From NCBI RefSeq assembly GCF_021287045.1, contig NZ_JAJTBG010000016.1:1-64000 (forward strand): DNA of 64,000 nt. The letters are read 5' to 3'. The notes under the pieces are model-generated. The model made no database searches. It had not been told where the DNA came from and saw only the letters and a list, made by a program, of their open reading frames with translations. Positions within the stretch are counted from its first letter, which is position 1. Each line of letters opens with the position of its first letter. Both the position numbers and the translations under genes were made by a program. This DNA comes from Oryzomicrobium sp. (GTDB taxonomy: Bacteria > Pseudomonadota > Gammaproteobacteria > Burkholderiales > Rhodocyclaceae). Positions 34,113 to 45,539 of this stretch are shown here, piece after piece.

Positions 34113-34589
34113 ATGCCTGCCGCCAAGAACCTGCTGACCACCGTGACCGAGAGCCTGCACGCCGCAGCCCTGGTGCTGTGGGTCGGCAGCCTGTGGACGT
34201 TGGGTTACCTGGTGGCGCCCCTGCTGTTCTCCAGCCTCTCCGACCGGACCCTGGCGGGCAACCTGGCCGGCCGCATGTTCCAGGCTGGCGGCTGGCTGGG
34301 GCTGGCCTGCTTCGTCCTGCTGGCGCTGCTGATGTTCGGCCGGGACGGCCTGGCGACCCTGCGCCGCCTGGATTTCTGGCTGCTCGTGCTGATGGCCCTT
34401 GTCGCCGCCGCCAATCTGTTCGGCATCCAGCCCCTGATGGCGACCATGAAGGCCGATGCCTGGCCCCGGGACGTGATGCAGTCGGTGATGCGCGAGCGCT
34501 TTGCCGCCTGGCACGGCGTGTCGAGCATCCTCTATCTGCTCCAGAGCCTGTGCGGGCTGGTGCTGGTGGCCCGGCTGGTGCGGCGCTAG
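34113..34589 (+). CDS. DUF4149-type small integral membrane protein
   Basis: A 158-residue protein with four hydrophobic helices. The first starts TESLHAAALVLWVGSLWTLG, a pattern typical of the DUF4149/TMEM205-like family often found between greA and yhbY/rlmE in betaproteobacteria. The conserved Trp and His of helix four (FAAWHGVSSILYLLQSL) are present. Start at 34113 is chosen because upstream residues of the open frame are not hydrophobic or conserved. Function is unknown. A bidirectional terminator follows. Confidence 0.82.
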   Translation: MPAAKNLLTTVTESLHAAALVLWVGSLWTLGYLVAPLLFSSLSDRTLAGNLAGRMFQAGGWLGLACFVLLALLMFGRDGLATLRRLDFWLLVLMALVAAANLFGIQPLMATMKADAWPRDVMQSVMRERFAAWHGVSSILYLLQSLCGLVLVARLVRR

Positions 34590-34611
34590 CCGTAGCCGTT
34601 GCAGCCATGAA

Positions 34612-34635
34612 AAAAGCCGCCCGCGGGCGGCTTTT
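34612..34635. terminator. bidirectional terminator between DUF4149 gene and yhbY
   Basis: AAAAGCCGCCC/GGGCGGCTTTT with a two-base loop, an 11-bp stem with A/T flanks. Confidence 0.88.
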
Positions 34636-34668
34636 CGGTTGCCGGGAGGGCACACTCCCGAATTCCCG

Positions 34669-35037
34669 TCACTCCTTCTCGGAGCTACCCTGGAAGCTGC
34701 GCTTGGTGCGGCGCGCTTCGCGGCGGCCACGGCGGCGCCCCGGAGCGGCGGCATTGTCCTCGTCCTCTGGGGCGGGGCGGTACAGCACCAGCAGCTTGCC
34801 GATGTGCTGGATCGGGGCGGCATTGAGGCGCTCGCACAGTTCGGCGAGGAACGCTTCGCGCTCTTCCCGGTCGTCGTTGTAGACCCGCACCTTGATCAGT
34901 TCGTGGGCCTTCAGGGCGACATCGGCTTCGTGCGCCACGGCGTCGGTCAGGCCCTTCTGGGCGATCGACACCACCGGGTGAAGCTCGTGGGCGCGGGCCC
35001 GAAGCGCCCGGCGTTGGGCGGCGGTAATGACCAGCAT
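34669..35037 (-). CDS. yhbY: ribosome-assembly RNA-binding protein YhbY (CRS1-YhbY domain)
   Basis: A 122-residue protein that binds the pre-50S ribosome. The CRM domain spans about residues 1-90, with the family signature VSIAQKGLTDAVAHEADVAL and the basic strand HELIKVRVYNDDREERE. A basic C-terminal tail (RRRGRREARRTKR) probably contacts RNA. The start at 35037 (MLVITAAQRRALRA) matches the family; the longer frame overlaps the rlmE promoter region. It is divergent from rlmE with 38 bases between starts, so the two ribosome-biogenesis genes share a compact regulatory region. Confidence 0.94.
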   Translation of the reverse strand: MLVITAAQRRALRARAHELHPVVSIAQKGLTDAVAHEADVALKAHELIKVRVYNDDREEREAFLAELCERLNAAPIQHIGKLLVLYRPAPEDEDNAAAPGRRRGRREARRTKRSFQGSSEKE

Positions 35038-35075
35038 TGGTAAGTAAACCTCAGAAAAAGCACGGATTTTAGCGA

Positions 35076-35696
35076 ATGGCACGATCCAAGACCAGCAGCG
35101 CCTGGCTCAACGAGCACGTCCACGACCATTGGGTGCAGCGCGCCAAGGCCGAGGGCTACCGGGCCCGGGCCGCTTTCAAATTGCTCGAGATCGACGAGAA
35201 GGACCGGCTGCTGCGCCCCGGCGAGGTGGTCGTGGACCTGGGGGCGGCGCCGGGCAGCTGGAGTCAGGTGGCCGCCGCCAAGGTGGGGGCCAAGGGCAAG
35301 GTGTTCGCCCTGGACCTGCTCGATATCGAGCCTTTGCCCGGGGTGCGCTTCCTCCAGGGCGACTTCCGCGAGGAAGCGGTGCTGACCGAGCTGGAACAGC
35401 GCCTGGAAGGGGCCAAGGTGGGGGTGGTGCTGTCGGACATGGCCCCCAACACCTCGGGCATGGCCTCCATCGACCAGCCGCGCATGATGTACCTGGTGGA
35501 ACTGGCCCTGGATTTTGCCCGCCAGCACTTGAAACCCGATGGCGCCTTCCTGGTCAAATGTTTTCAGGGCGAGGGCTACCCGGAGTATCTCAAGGCGATG
35601 CGCGACACTTTCGCCACGGTGGCGACTCGCAAGCCCAAGGCGTCCCGAGACCGCAGCGTGGAGATTTACCTGCTGGGCAAGGGGCTGAAGCGCTAG
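35076..35696 (+). CDS. rlmE: 23S rRNA 2'-O-ribose methyltransferase RlmE (FtsJ/RrmJ)
   Basis: A 206-residue SAM-dependent enzyme that methylates U2552 of 23S rRNA. The SAM site is [16 protein letters not shown]. The K-D-K-E catalytic set is represented by the [15 protein letters not shown] Lys, the [12 protein letters not shown] Asp, the [10 protein letters not shown] Lys and a C-terminal Glu (RSVEIYLL). It lies directly upstream of ftsH, as in many proteobacteria, although about 150 bases and a probable ftsH promoter separate them. Confidence 0.96.
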   Translation: MARSKTSSAWLNEHVHDHWVQRAKAEGYRARAAFKLLEIDEKDRLLRPGEVVVDLGAAPGSWSQVAAAKVGAKGKVFALDLLDIEPLPGVRFLQGDFREEAVLTELEQRLEGAKVGVVLSDMAPNTSGMASIDQPRMMYLVELALDFARQHLKPDGAFLVKCFQGEGYPEYLKAMRDTFATVATRKPKASRDRSVEIYLLGKGLKR

Positions 35697-35836
35697 GGAT
35701 CGCGTGAAAAAGTGTGTGGAAACAGCGGCGAGCGCGGCGAAAAGGGTCGCTTTTTTCACACAGTCTGTCACGGTCACGCGGGGCGGGCATGGTTTAGAAT
35801 GCGGAATCCCACAGGAGGACGCCGGCAGCGGCGCTT

Positions 35837-35848
35837 AAAGGAGTCACC

Positions 35849-35851
<3 letters not shown>
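35837..35851 (+). promoter_or_regulatory. ftsH ribosome binding site that fixes a TTG start
   Basis: AAAGGAG (35837-35843) is five bases before TTG (35849-35851). The first ATG lies nine bases later and would have poor spacing. The same GGAGTCACCTTG string also precedes nuoK. Confidence 0.75.
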
Positions 35852-37729
<1,878 letters not shown>

Positions 37730-37753
37730 CCGGGTCGGCGGGCCTGCTTCGCC

Positions 37754-37788
37754 ACGGGCCGGGAGTCATCCCGGCCCGTTTTGTTTTG
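37754..37788 (+). terminator. intrinsic terminator after ftsH
   Basis: ACGGGCCGGG/CCCGGCCCGT with a six-base loop, followed by TTTTGTTTT. It ends 20 bases before the folP start. Confidence 0.85.
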
Positions 37789-37808
37789 CCCCGAGTTTGC
37801 TTTCTGCC

Positions 37809-38645
37809 ATGAGCCACCTGCACTGCGCCGCCTACCGTCTGCCCCTGGACCGCCCCCTGGTCATGGGCATCGTCAACCTCACGCCCGATTCGTTCACCGG
37901 CGACGGCCTAGCGGGAGGAGGGGACGTGGTGGCGCGGGCCATCGAGCACGCCAGGGCCCAGTGGGAAGCCGGCGCGGACATCCTCGACCTGGGGGCCGAA
38001 TCCACCCGCCCCGGCGCCATCGCCACGCCGCTCCAGGAGGAGCTGGACCGGCTGCTGCCGGTGCTCGAAGCCATTGCCGGCTGGGGTGTGCCGGTCTCCA
38101 TCGACACCTACAAGCCGGAAGTGATGCGCGCCGCCATCGCCGCCGGTGCGGCCATGATCAACGACATCTGCGGTCTGACCCGGCCCGGCGCCTTGGAGGC
38201 GGTGGCCGCGTCCGACGTGGGGGTGTGCCTGATGCACATGCAGGGCGAGCCCGGCACCATGCAGGTGGCGCCTCAATACCGGGACGTGGTGGCGGAAGTG
38301 GGCGACTTTCTGGCCGGGCGCGTGGACGCCTGCCGGGCCGCCGGCATCGCCGATGCGCGCATCGTCCTCGACCCGGGCTTCGGCTTCGGCAAGACCCTGG
38401 AGCACAACCTGGCCCTGCTGCGCGACCTGCCCGCCACCTCGCCCGAGGGGCTGCCCATTCTGGCCGGCATGTCGCGCAAGACCATGATCGGGCAGATCAC
38501 CGGCCGGCCGGTGGCCGAGCGCCTGCCCGGCAGCCTGGCTGCCGCCTTGCTGGCGGCCGACGGCGGCGCGAAAATCATCCGTGTTCACGACGTGGCGGCC
38601 ACCCGGGACGTACTGTCCGTCTGGCAGGCCGTCCGCCAGCAATAA
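37809..38645 (+). CDS. folP: dihydropteroate synthase
   Basis: A 278-residue TIM-barrel enzyme that joins p-aminobenzoate to dihydropterin pyrophosphate in folate synthesis; it is the sulfonamide target. Diagnostic segments are [36 protein letters not shown] and [15 protein letters not shown]. The ATG at 37809 is chosen because the frame upstream runs into the ftsH 3' end. glmM follows 40 bases later, in the conserved ftsH-folP-glmM order. Confidence 0.97.
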   Translation: MSHLHCAAYRLPLDRPLVMGIVNLTPDSFTGDGLAGGGDVVARAIEHARAQWEAGADILDLGAESTRPGAIATPLQEELDRLLPVLEAIAGWGVPVSIDTYKPEVMRAAIAAGAAMINDICGLTRPGALEAVAASDVGVCLMHMQGEPGTMQVAPQYRDVVAEVGDFLAGRVDACRAAGIADARIVLDPGFGFGKTLEHNLALLRDLPATSPEGLPILAGMSRKTMIGQITGRPVAERLPGSLAAALLAADGGAKIIRVHDVAATRDVLSVWQAVRQQ

Positions 38646-38685
38646 GGGCCCCGGGCCCATCCAACAACAGCGAGGGAGTCTTTCC

Positions 38686-40074
38686 ATGAGCCGCAAATAC
38701 TTCGGCACCGACGGCGTGCGCGGTCGCGTCGGCACTTTTCCCATCACCCCGGACTTCGTCATGCGCCTGGGCTACGCTGCCGGCCAGGCCCTGCGCGAGC
38801 GCTGGGAGGGCGGCAAGGCCGGTGCCGAGCGCCCGGCGGTGCTGATCGGCAAGGACACCCGGATCTCCGGCTACATGCTCGAAGCCGCCCTGGAAGCGGG
38901 CTTTTCCGCCGCCGGGGTCGACACCTGCCTGACCGGTCCGCTGCCGACCCCGGCCATCGCCTATCTGACCCGGGCCCTGCGCCTCCAGGCCGGCGTAGTC
39001 ATCTCGGCCTCCCACAATCCCTACTACGACAACGGGATCAAGTTCTTCTCCGCCTACGGCACCAAGTTTCCGGACGAAGTGGAGCAGAACATCGAAACCC
39101 GTCTGGAAGCAGCCGACGGCCCCTTGTCCTGCGTCCCATCCGCCCAGTTGGGCCGGGCGCGGCGCATCGACGACGCGGCGGGGCGCTACATCGAGTTCTG
39201 TAAGAGCACCTTCCCCAACGACCTGGACCTGCGCGGCCTGAAGATCGTGGTGGACTGCGCCCACGGCGCCGGCTATCACGTGGCGCCGCCGGTGTTGCAC
39301 GAATTGGGGGCGGAGGTGGTGGCGGTGGGGGCAAGCCCCAACGGCCTCAACATCAACGACGGCGTCGGCGCCACGGCCCCGCGCAGCCTGGCCGAGGCGG
39401 TGCTGGCCAACCGCGCCGACCTGGGAGTGGCCCTGGACGGCGACGGCGACCGGCTGCTGATGGTCGATGCCCAGGGCAACGGCTACGACGGCGACCAGCT
39501 GCTCTACGCCATCGTGCGCAGCCGCCTGCAGCAAGGGCCCGTGGCCGGCGTGGCCGGCACGCTGATGTCCAACCTGGCCCTGGAGCACGCCCTGCAGGCG
39601 CTGGAAATCCCCTTCGTGCGCACCAAGGTGGGCGACCGCTACGTGGTGGAGGCCCTCAACCAGCGCGGCTGGCTCTTCGGCGGCGAAAACTCGGGCCATA
39701 TCCTGTGCCTCGACCGCCATTCCACCGGCGACGGCCTGGTGTCGGCCCTCCAGGTGCTGGCGGCCCTGCGCCAGCAGGGGGGCACTCTGGCCGAACTGCT
39801 GGGGGGCTTGACCCTTTATCCCCAGGTGCTGGTGAACGTGCGCTTCGCCAAGGGCACCGCTTGGCAAGGCAACCCGGGCATCGAGGCGGCCCAGCGGGCC
39901 GTGGAGGCGGAATTGAACGGCCAGGGCCGGGTGCTGCTACGCGCTTCGGGCACTGAGCCTTTGCTGCGGGTGATGGTCGAAGGCCGGGATGCGGCCCAGG
40001 TCGAGCGCCTGGCCCACCAATTGGCCGATGCGGTGCGCGACGCGGTGGGGGGCGAGGAGCTGGCGGCTCATTGA
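38686..40074 (+). CDS. glmM: phosphoglucosamine mutase
   Basis: A 462-residue enzyme that converts glucosamine-6-phosphate to glucosamine-1-phosphate for peptidoglycan and lipopolysaccharide synthesis. It begins [13 protein letters not shown]. The phosphorylated catalytic serine is Ser109 in [12 protein letters not shown]. The metal loop DGDGDRLL, the sugar-binding GGENSGH and the phosphate-binding [15 protein letters not shown] are all present. It lies in an operon with folP. Length is slightly above the usual 445 residues. Confidence 0.97.
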   Translation: MSRKYFGTDGVRGRVGTFPITPDFVMRLGYAAGQALRERWEGGKAGAERPAVLIGKDTRISGYMLEAALEAGFSAAGVDTCLTGPLPTPAIAYLTRALRLQAGVVISASHNPYYDNGIKFFSAYGTKFPDEVEQNIETRLEAADGPLSCVPSAQLGRARRIDDAAGRYIEFCKSTFPNDLDLRGLKIVVDCAHGAGYHVAPPVLHELGAEVVAVGASPNGLNINDGVGATAPRSLAEAVLANRADLGVALDGDGDRLLMVDAQGNGYDGDQLLYAIVRSRLQQGPVAGVAGTLMSNLALEHALQALEIPFVRTKVGDRYVVEALNQRGWLFGGENSGHILCLDRHSTGDGLVSALQVLAALRQQGGTLAELLGGLTLYPQVLVNVRFAKGTAWQGNPGIEAAQRAVEAELNGQGRVLLRASGTEPLLRVMVEGRDAAQVERLAHQLADAVRDAVGGEELAAH

Positions 40075-40122
40075 CCCTGTAACGTAAAAAGAGAAGAGGG
40101 GAGGGGCGGCGGGAGTACGCTG

Positions 40123-40178
40123 GAGTCACGGCGGGGGTATGGCCGTGTCACGGCGCTGTAACAATCCGCCCCTAGACT
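40123..40178 (+). promoter_or_regulatory. Pho box and promoter of pstSCAB
   Basis: GTGTCAC (40145-40151) and CTGTAAC (40156-40162) are PhoB-type 7-bp repeats with the canonical four-base gap. They end ten bases before a -10-like TAGACT (40173-40178), the classical spacing of PhoB-activated promoters. A further GAGTCAC at 40123-40129 is in phase, exactly 22 bases upstream of the first repeat. Phosphate-starvation induction is inferred. Confidence 0.75.
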
Positions 40179-40242
40179 GCCCGGCGCCGTGGCGCCCATG
40201 CCATTGCGCTGAGCCGTTCAGGCGCCCCGGGAGACGTTCCGC

Positions 40243-41241
40243 ATGAAACTGGTCCAATTCGCTGCCATTCTCGGCATTGTCGCCGCCGGTGGCGCGAGCC
40301 TCGGCGTCGCCCATGCCCAGTCCGCCATCGTCCGGGTGGACGGCTCGTCCACGGTGTATCCGATCACCGAGGCCGTGGCCGAGGATTTCCAGAAGACCAG
40401 AAGGAACGCCGTGCGGGTGACCGTGGGTATTTCCGGCACCGGCGGCGGGTTCAAGAAATTCTGCCGCGGCGATATCGACGTCGCCGACGCCTCCCGCCCG
40501 ATCCTGCGCAAGGAGATGGACGCCTGCCGGGAAAACGGCGTGTCCTACTACGAGCTGCCGATCGCCTATGACGCCCTGACCGTCATCGTCAATCCGCACA
40601 ACACCTTTGCCTCGACCCTGACCGTGGCCGACCTGCGCAAGATCTGGGAGCCCGCCGCCCAGGGGCGGATCACCAACTGGAACCAGGTGAACCCGGCCTT
40701 TCCCGACATGCCCCTCAAGCTTTACGGCGCCGGTGCCGATTCGGGCACCTTCGACTATTTCACCGAAGCCGTGGTGGGCAAGGCCAAGGCTTCCCGGGGC
40801 GACTACACCGCTTCCGAGGACGACAACGTGTTGGTCCAGGGCGTGGCCCGCGACAAGGGGGGGCTGGGCTACTTCGGCTTCTCGTATTACCTGGAAAACC
40901 AGAAGAAGCTGAAAGCCGTGGCGATCGACGGCGGCAAGGGCAGCGTGCTGCCGTCCCACCAGACCGTGGAAGATGGCACCTACGTCCCCCTGTCGCGCCC
41001 CGTCTTCATCTACGTGAGCGCCAAGTCCCTGGACAAGCCCGAGGTGAAGGAATTCGTGGCGTTCTACTTGAAGCATGCCTCCAAGCTGGTCCGGGAAGTG
41101 AAGTACGTGGCCTTGCCCGGCAAGGTCTATGACGCCAACGTGGAGCGCCTGGCCAGGAAGAAGGTGGGCACCGTGTTCGGCGGGGAGGAGGCCGTGGGCC
41201 TCCGGATCGAGGACCTGGTGCGCCGCGAAGCCCGGCTCTGA
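40243..41241 (+). CDS. pstS: phosphate ABC transporter, periplasmic phosphate-binding protein
   Basis: A 332-residue PstS-type protein. The signal peptide covers residues 1-25 (cleavage after GVAHA). The mature protein begins with the phosphate-binding strand IVRVDGSSTVYPITEAV and carries the ISGTGGGFKKFCRGDIDVAD segment, characteristic of the SphX/PstS subfamily. It delivers phosphate to PstC/PstA. It is first in pstSCAB and lies behind a Pho box. The following gap of 235 bases to pstC contains a 13-G tract. phoU and phoBR are not in the window. Confidence 0.95.
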   Translation: MKLVQFAAILGIVAAGGASLGVAHAQSAIVRVDGSSTVYPITEAVAEDFQKTRRNAVRVTVGISGTGGGFKKFCRGDIDVADASRPILRKEMDACRENGVSYYELPIAYDALTVIVNPHNTFASTLTVADLRKIWEPAAQGRITNWNQVNPAFPDMPLKLYGAGADSGTFDYFTEAVVGKAKASRGDYTASEDDNVLVQGVARDKGGLGYFGFSYYLENQKKLKAVAIDGGKGSVLPSHQTVEDGTYVPLSRPVFIYVSAKSLDKPEVKEFVAFYLKHASKLVREVKYVALPGKVYDANVERLARKKVGTVFGGEEAVGLRIEDLVRREARL

Positions 41242-41357
41242 GGCGGTGTCGTCTCGTTCCTGCGTGTTGCCGCGTGTTGCCATCCCACGGCTTGCCGGCC
41301 ATCGGGGCGGGCGAATCCGCATGAGCGGCCTAGCTGCCGCAATCTGTCCCGGGAAAT

Positions 41358-41370
41358 GGGGGGGGGGGGG
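41358..41370 (+). repeat. homopolymeric tract of 13 G between pstS and pstC
   Basis: An uninterrupted run of 13 G sits in the 235-base pstS-pstC gap, directly before TAGGCTATGG. Runs of this length are prone to slipped-strand change. It is not inside a coding region. It may alter mRNA or promoter spacing, or may be misassembled. Confidence 0.9.
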
Positions 41371-41476
41371 TAGGCTATGGCCGTCCGGTCCGGGCTATCC
41401 CTGAATCCGCCTTCCTTTCATAATCCCGGGCTTGCCCATTTCACCGACCGTTCCCACGGAAGAATTCCCACCGGCC

Positions 41477-42394
41477 ATGCCCCAGGACCACGTCAGCGAC
41501 CGCCTTGCCAGGCGGCGCACCCGCCACCTGCGCGAGACCGTCATCGAGCTGCTGCTGCTGGCCGCCGCCCTGGTGTCGGTCGCCACGACCGTGGGCATCG
41601 TCTTCACCCTGGTCCGGGAGTCGCTGGTCTTCTTCGAGCACGTGCCGCTGTGGGATTTTTTGACCGATACCCAGTGGACCCCGCTGTTCGACGATGCCCA
41701 CTTCGGCATCCTGCCCCTGGTGTCCGGCACCCTGGTCAGCTCGGGGGTGGCCTTGCTGGTGGCGATACCGCTGGGCACGCTCATCGCCATCTACCTGTCC
41801 GAGTTCGCCCCGTTCCGGGTGCGCGAGATCGCCAAGCCCTTCCTTGAGTTGCTGGGGGGCGTGCCGACCATCGTCTACGGCTATTTCGCCCTGCTGTTCG
41901 TCACGCCGCTCCTGCAACGGTTCATCCCCGACCTGCCCGGCTTTAACCTGCTGTCTGCCGGCCTGGTGATGGGCATCATGATCGTCCCCTACGTCAGCTC
42001 GGTGGCCGAGGACGCTATGCGCGCCGTGCCCATGGACCTGCGCGAGGGCTCCTATGCCATGGGGGCGACCCGTTTTCAGACGGCGGTGAAGGTGGTGGCC
42101 CCGGCAGCCGTCTCCGGCCTGGCCGCCGCTTACGTCCTGGGCGTTTCACGGGCCGTGGGCGAGACCATGATTCTGGCCGTGGCCGCGGGCATGCAGCCCA
42201 ACCTGACCTGGAATCCGCTGGAGCCGGCGGAAACCATCACCGCCTACATCGTCCAGGTGGCCCTGGGCGACCTGCCTCACGACTCCGTGGGTTACCAGAC
42301 CATCTTTGCCGCCGGCCTGTGCCTGCTGCTGATCACCCTGTGCTTCAACGTGGCCGGTCACCTGATGCGCAAGAAATTCCGCGAGGCCTACTGA
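41477..42394 (+). CDS. pstC: phosphate ABC transporter permease PstC
   Basis: A 305-residue inner-membrane permease with about six helices. The ABC-permease EAA loop is visible as PMDLREGSYAMGATRFQTAV near residue 190. It forms the phosphate channel with PstA. The ATG at 41477 is used; the frame also has an upstream TTG at 41432 that would add 15 residues of little hydrophobicity. pstA starts one base after its stop, indicating translational coupling. Confidence 0.95.
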   Translation: MPQDHVSDRLARRRTRHLRETVIELLLLAAALVSVATTVGIVFTLVRESLVFFEHVPLWDFLTDTQWTPLFDDAHFGILPLVSGTLVSSGVALLVAIPLGTLIAIYLSEFAPFRVREIAKPFLELLGGVPTIVYGYFALLFVTPLLQRFIPDLPGFNLLSAGLVMGIMIVPYVSSVAEDAMRAVPMDLREGSYAMGATRFQTAVKVVAPAAVSGLAAAYVLGVSRAVGETMILAVAAGMQPNLTWNPLEPAETITAYIVQVALGDLPHDSVGYQTIFAAGLCLLLITLCFNVAGHLMRKKFREAY

Positions 42395-42395
42395 G

Positions 42396-43325
42396 ATGGG
42401 CGGCGTTGCCGAAAACCTGCAGGAGATCCGGGCGGCCATCGCCCGCCACAAACGCTGGGACCTGCTCTTCGCCCTGCTGGGGCTGGCGTCCCTGATGATC
42501 GGGGTGCTGACCTTCACCGCCCTGTTCGGCCAGATGGTGATCGCCGGCGCCGACCGGCTGAGCCCGGACTTCTTCCTCAACTTCCCGTCCCGCCGGCCCG
42601 AGCAGGCGGGCATCCTCTCGGCCTGGGTGGGGTCCGCCCTGGTGATGGCGGTGACCGCCCTGGTGGCGGTGCCCGTTGGCGTGGCATCGGGCGTCTACCT
42701 GGAAGAGTACGCGCCGAAGAATCTGCTCACCGACATCATCGAGATCAACGTCACCAACCTGGCCGGCGTGCCTTCCATCATCTATGGCCTGCTCGCCCTG
42801 GGCATTTTCGTCTACCAGTTCGGCCTCGGCCAGAGCATCCTGACGGCCGGCCTGACCCTGGCCCTGTTGATCCTGCCGGTGGTCATCGTCGCCACCCGGG
42901 AGGCGATCCGTGCCATTCCCGTCTCCATCCGCGAGGGAGCCTACGCCTGCGGCGCCACCCGCTGGCAAGTGGTGCGCGACCACACCCTGCCTTACTCGTC
43001 GGCGGGCATCCTCACCGGCGTGATCATCGGCATGGCCCGGGCCATCGGCGAAACCGCCCCGATCATCACCATCGGCGCACTCACCTTCATCGCCTTCCTG
43101 CCGCCGGCGCCCTTCGCCGGCGAACCACCGGCCGGTCTGTTTGACTGGCTGGCCTCGCCCTTCACCGTGCTGCCGATCCAGATGTTCAACTGGACCTCGC
43201 GGCCCGAGGAGGCCTTCCACCAGAACGCCGCGGCGGCAGGCCTGGTGCTGGTGTTGATGACCGTGGCGATGAATGGCCTGGCCATCTGGCTGCGTTACCG
43301 CCTGCGCCAGGGCATCAAGTGGTGA
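42396..43325 (+). CDS. pstA: phosphate ABC transporter permease PstA
   Basis: A 309-residue inner-membrane permease partner of PstC. The EAA loop reads [20 protein letters not shown], and [20 protein letters not shown] and [18 protein letters not shown] are typical PstA segments. A large soluble insertion near residues 225-265 ([20 protein letters not shown]) is periplasmic by position. The start lies directly after the pstC stop codon. Confidence 0.95.
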   Translation: MGGVAENLQEIRAAIARHKRWDLLFALLGLASLMIGVLTFTALFGQMVIAGADRLSPDFFLNFPSRRPEQAGILSAWVGSALVMAVTALVAVPVGVASGVYLEEYAPKNLLTDIIEINVTNLAGVPSIIYGLLALGIFVYQFGLGQSILTAGLTLALLILPVVIVATREAIRAIPVSIREGAYACGATRWQVVRDHTLPYSSAGILTGVIIGMARAIGETAPIITIGALTFIAFLPPAPFAGEPPAGLFDWLASPFTVLPIQMFNWTSRPEEAFHQNAAAAGLVLVLMTVAMNGLAIWLRYRLRQGIKW

Positions 43326-43377
43326 GCTGCCCCCCGCCGCCCTACGACACGACCGACGACCGTTCAGGATTGCAACG

Positions 43378-44148
43378 ATGACCACCCCCGCGATCAAGGC
43401 CGAGGCCCGGGATCTCAACTTCTACTACGGCGCCTTCCATGCCCTCAAGGGCCTCAGCATGCCGGTCTACGACAAGAAGGTGACGGCCCTGATCGGCCCT
43501 TCCGGCTGCGGCAAGTCCACCTTTCTGCGCTGCTTCAACCGCATGCACGACCTTTATCCGGGCAACCGCTACCAGGGGGCGATCGACTTCTATCCCGACC
43601 GGACCAACCTGCTGACGGAAAAGGTTGATCCCATCGAGGTGCGCATGCGCATCGGCATGGTGTTCCAGAAGCCCAATCCTTTTCCCAAGTCGATCTACGA
43701 CAACGTGGCCTACGGCTTGCGCGTACGCGGCGAGAAGAGCCGCACCCTGATCGACGACAAGATCGAAGAGGCACTGCGCGGGGCGGCCTTGTGGGACGAG
43801 GTAAAGGACCGCCTCGACGACCCTGCCTTTCACCTGTCCGGCGGCCAGCAGCAGCGCCTGTGCATCGCCCGCACCCTGGCCACCGACCCCGAGATGCTGC
43901 TGTTCGACGAGCCCACCTCGGCCCTCGACCCGATCGCCACCGCCAGCATCGAGGAACTGCTGACGGCGCTGAAGGAAAGGGTCGCCATTTTGATCGTCAC
44001 CCACAACATGCAGCAGGCGGCCCGGGTGTCCGACTACACCGCCTACATGTACCTGGGCGAGCTGATCGAGTTTGGCGTCACCGATGAAATTTTCATCAAA
44101 CCGAGGAAGAAACAGACCGAGGACTACATTACCGGGCGATTCGGCTGA
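43378..44148 (+). CDS. pstB: phosphate ABC transporter ATP-binding protein PstB
   Basis: A 256-residue ATPase that powers the Pst transporter and in relatives takes part in PhoR signalling. Walker A is [19 protein letters not shown], the Q-loop [15 protein letters not shown], the signature [13 protein letters not shown], Walker [14 protein letters not shown] and the switch His in IVTHNMQQA. The ATG at 43378 gives the usual N-terminus; the longer frame overlaps pstA. A hairpin follows the stop codon. There is no phoU gene after it. Confidence 0.96.
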   Translation: MTTPAIKAEARDLNFYYGAFHALKGLSMPVYDKKVTALIGPSGCGKSTFLRCFNRMHDLYPGNRYQGAIDFYPDRTNLLTEKVDPIEVRMRIGMVFQKPNPFPKSIYDNVAYGLRVRGEKSRTLIDDKIEEALRGAALWDEVKDRLDDPAFHLSGGQQQRLCIARTLATDPEMLLFDEPTSALDPIATASIEELLTALKERVAILIVTHNMQQAARVSDYTAYMYLGELIEFGVTDEIFIKPRKKQTEDYITGRFG

Positions 44149-44169
44149 TTTCCGCCCTTTGGCGGAAAT
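44148..44169 (+). terminator. hairpin after pstB
   Basis: ATTTCCGCC/GGCGGAAAT with a four-base loop directly at the pstB stop. No T-run follows, so it may be a weak terminator or an mRNA 3'-end stabiliser. Confidence 0.45.
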
Positions 44170-44224
44170 CCCGCACGGGCAAGGGTTTGCCGCTGGTGGC
44201 GCGGTTCTTCGCAGGGGGCTTGGA

Positions 44225-44254
44225 TTGACCGGCCGCGCATAAGTAAGCTAACAT
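44225..44254 (+). promoter_or_regulatory. sigma-70 promoter of tpiA-secG
   Basis: TTGACC (44225-44230), 18-base spacer, TAACAT (44249-44254). It lies about 80 bases upstream of the tpiA ATG. Confidence 0.65.
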
Positions 44255-44333
44255 TTGAAAGTTTTGTGGGACCCCGAGGATGTGCAGGGCCAAAAGCCGG
44301 CGAGCGGGGTTTTCAGGTTCAACCAGAGTCTTT

Positions 44334-45083
44334 ATGCGTACCAAGCTCGTTGTCGGCAACTGGAAGATGAACGGCTCCCTGGACGGGAACCGGCGGTTGC
44401 TCGGTGCGGTGCGCGAAGGGCTGCCGCGCGGCGTCGAATGCGCGGTGTGCCCGCCCTTTCCCTACCTTGCCCAGGTGCAGGCCGAATTGAGCGGCTCCCG
44501 GGTCATGTGGGGGGCGCAAACGGTCAGCGAGCACGCGGCCGGGGCGTACACGGGAGAGGTTGGTCTGATCATGATCAAGGAATTCGGCTGTCGTTACGTC
44601 ATCCTTGGCCACTCCGAGCGGCGCGCCCTCTATGGGGAGTCCGACGCCCAGGTGGCCGAGAAGTTCGCGGCGACGGTGGCTGCCGGGCTTGTGCCTATCC
44701 TCTGCGTCGGTGAGACGTTGCAGGAGCGTGAGGCCGGTGAAACGGCGCAGGTGATCGCGCGGCAGTTGCAGGTTGTGCTAGACCGGGTCGGCGCTGCCGC
44801 GTTTGCCTCGGCGGTGGTGGCCTACGAGCCTGTCTGGGCGATCGGCACTGGCCGGACGGCCACACCGGAGCAGGCTCAAGCCGTGCATGCGGCCATCCGC
44901 GGGCAGGTGGCGGAATCCGATGCGGCAGTGGCGGCCAAGCTGCCGCTGCTCTACGGCGGCAGTGTCAAGCCGGAGAATGCGGCGACGTTGTTTGCCGAGC
45001 AGGACATCGACGGTGCGCTGGTCGGTGGTGCGGCCCTGGTGGCCGAGGATTTTCTGGCGATTTGCCGGGCCGCGGCCCGGTAA
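44334..45083 (+). CDS. tpiA: triose-phosphate isomerase
   Basis: A 249-residue TIM barrel that interconverts dihydroxyacetone phosphate and glyceraldehyde 3-phosphate. Catalytic residues are Lys11 (GNWKMNG), His93 (ILGHSERR) and Glu165 (VAYEPVWAIGTG). The phosphate-loop LYGGSVKPENA is also present. The ATG at 44334 gives the family N-terminus MRTKLVVGNWKMNG. It is followed after 18 bases by secG, the standard tpiA-secG-tRNA-Leu-nuo order of many proteobacteria. Confidence 0.97.
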   Translation: MRTKLVVGNWKMNGSLDGNRRLLGAVREGLPRGVECAVCPPFPYLAQVQAELSGSRVMWGAQTVSEHAAGAYTGEVGLIMIKEFGCRYVILGHSERRALYGESDAQVAEKFAATVAAGLVPILCVGETLQEREAGETAQVIARQLQVVLDRVGAAAFASAVVAYEPVWAIGTGRTATPEQAQAVHAAIRGQVAESDAAVAAKLPLLYGGSVKPENAATLFAEQDIDGALVGGAALVAEDFLAICRAAAR

Positions 45084-45101
45084 GGCGTCAAAAGGATAAC
45101 A

Positions 45102-45473
45102 ATGGGTTTCTGGGTTTCGTTGATCGTCGTTGTTCATATCCTGGTGGGTGTGTCCGTCATCGGGCTGGTGCTGATGCAGCACGGCAAGGGGGCCGACATG
45201 GGGGCTGCTTTTGGCAGCGGTGCGTCCGGCAGCCTGTTCGGTGCGTCGGGTTCGGCCAACTTCCTCTCCCGCACCACGGCGGTCCTCGCTGCAGTGTTTT
45301 TCTCGACGAGCCTTGCGCTCGCTTACGTTGCTTTCAGCAAGCCGAAAGGGGTTGATAGCGTAACGAAGAGTGTTGTAGAATCTACCTCTTCTTCCGCTCC
45401 TGCCGAAGCCGGCGCTGCACCTGGATCGACGCCGGCGAGTGGTGAGTCAAAAGCAAAAGATATCCCTCGATAA
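45102..45473 (+). CDS. secG: preprotein translocase subunit SecG
   Basis: A 123-residue inner-membrane subunit that assists SecYE in protein export. It has two transmembrane helices (about residues 2-22 and 55-75) with the conserved linker GLVLMQHGKGADMGAAFGSG and the SGSLFGASGSANFLSRTTA segment. The Ser/Ala/Pro-rich cytoplasmic tail is longer than in E. coli. It is co-transcribed with tpiA. Confidence 0.94.
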   Translation: MGFWVSLIVVVHILVGVSVIGLVLMQHGKGADMGAAFGSGASGSLFGASGSANFLSRTTAVLAAVFFSTSLALAYVAFSKPKGVDSVTKSVVESTSSSAPAEAGAAPGSTPASGESKAKDIPR

Positions 45474-45489
45474 ATTTGGGGTTTATCGC

Positions 45490-45526
45490 TTCGCTGACTG
45501 AGTTTTATCCCTTGAAAGTCAGCGAA
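45490..45526 (+). other. hairpin between secG and tRNA-Leu
   Basis: TTCGCTGACT (45490-45499) pairs perfectly with AGTCAGCGAA (45517-45526) across a 17-base loop. It lies 14 bases before the tRNA 5' end and may help processing of a secG-tRNA transcript. Confidence 0.5.
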
Positions 45527-45539
45527 ACGCTTCAGTAGT

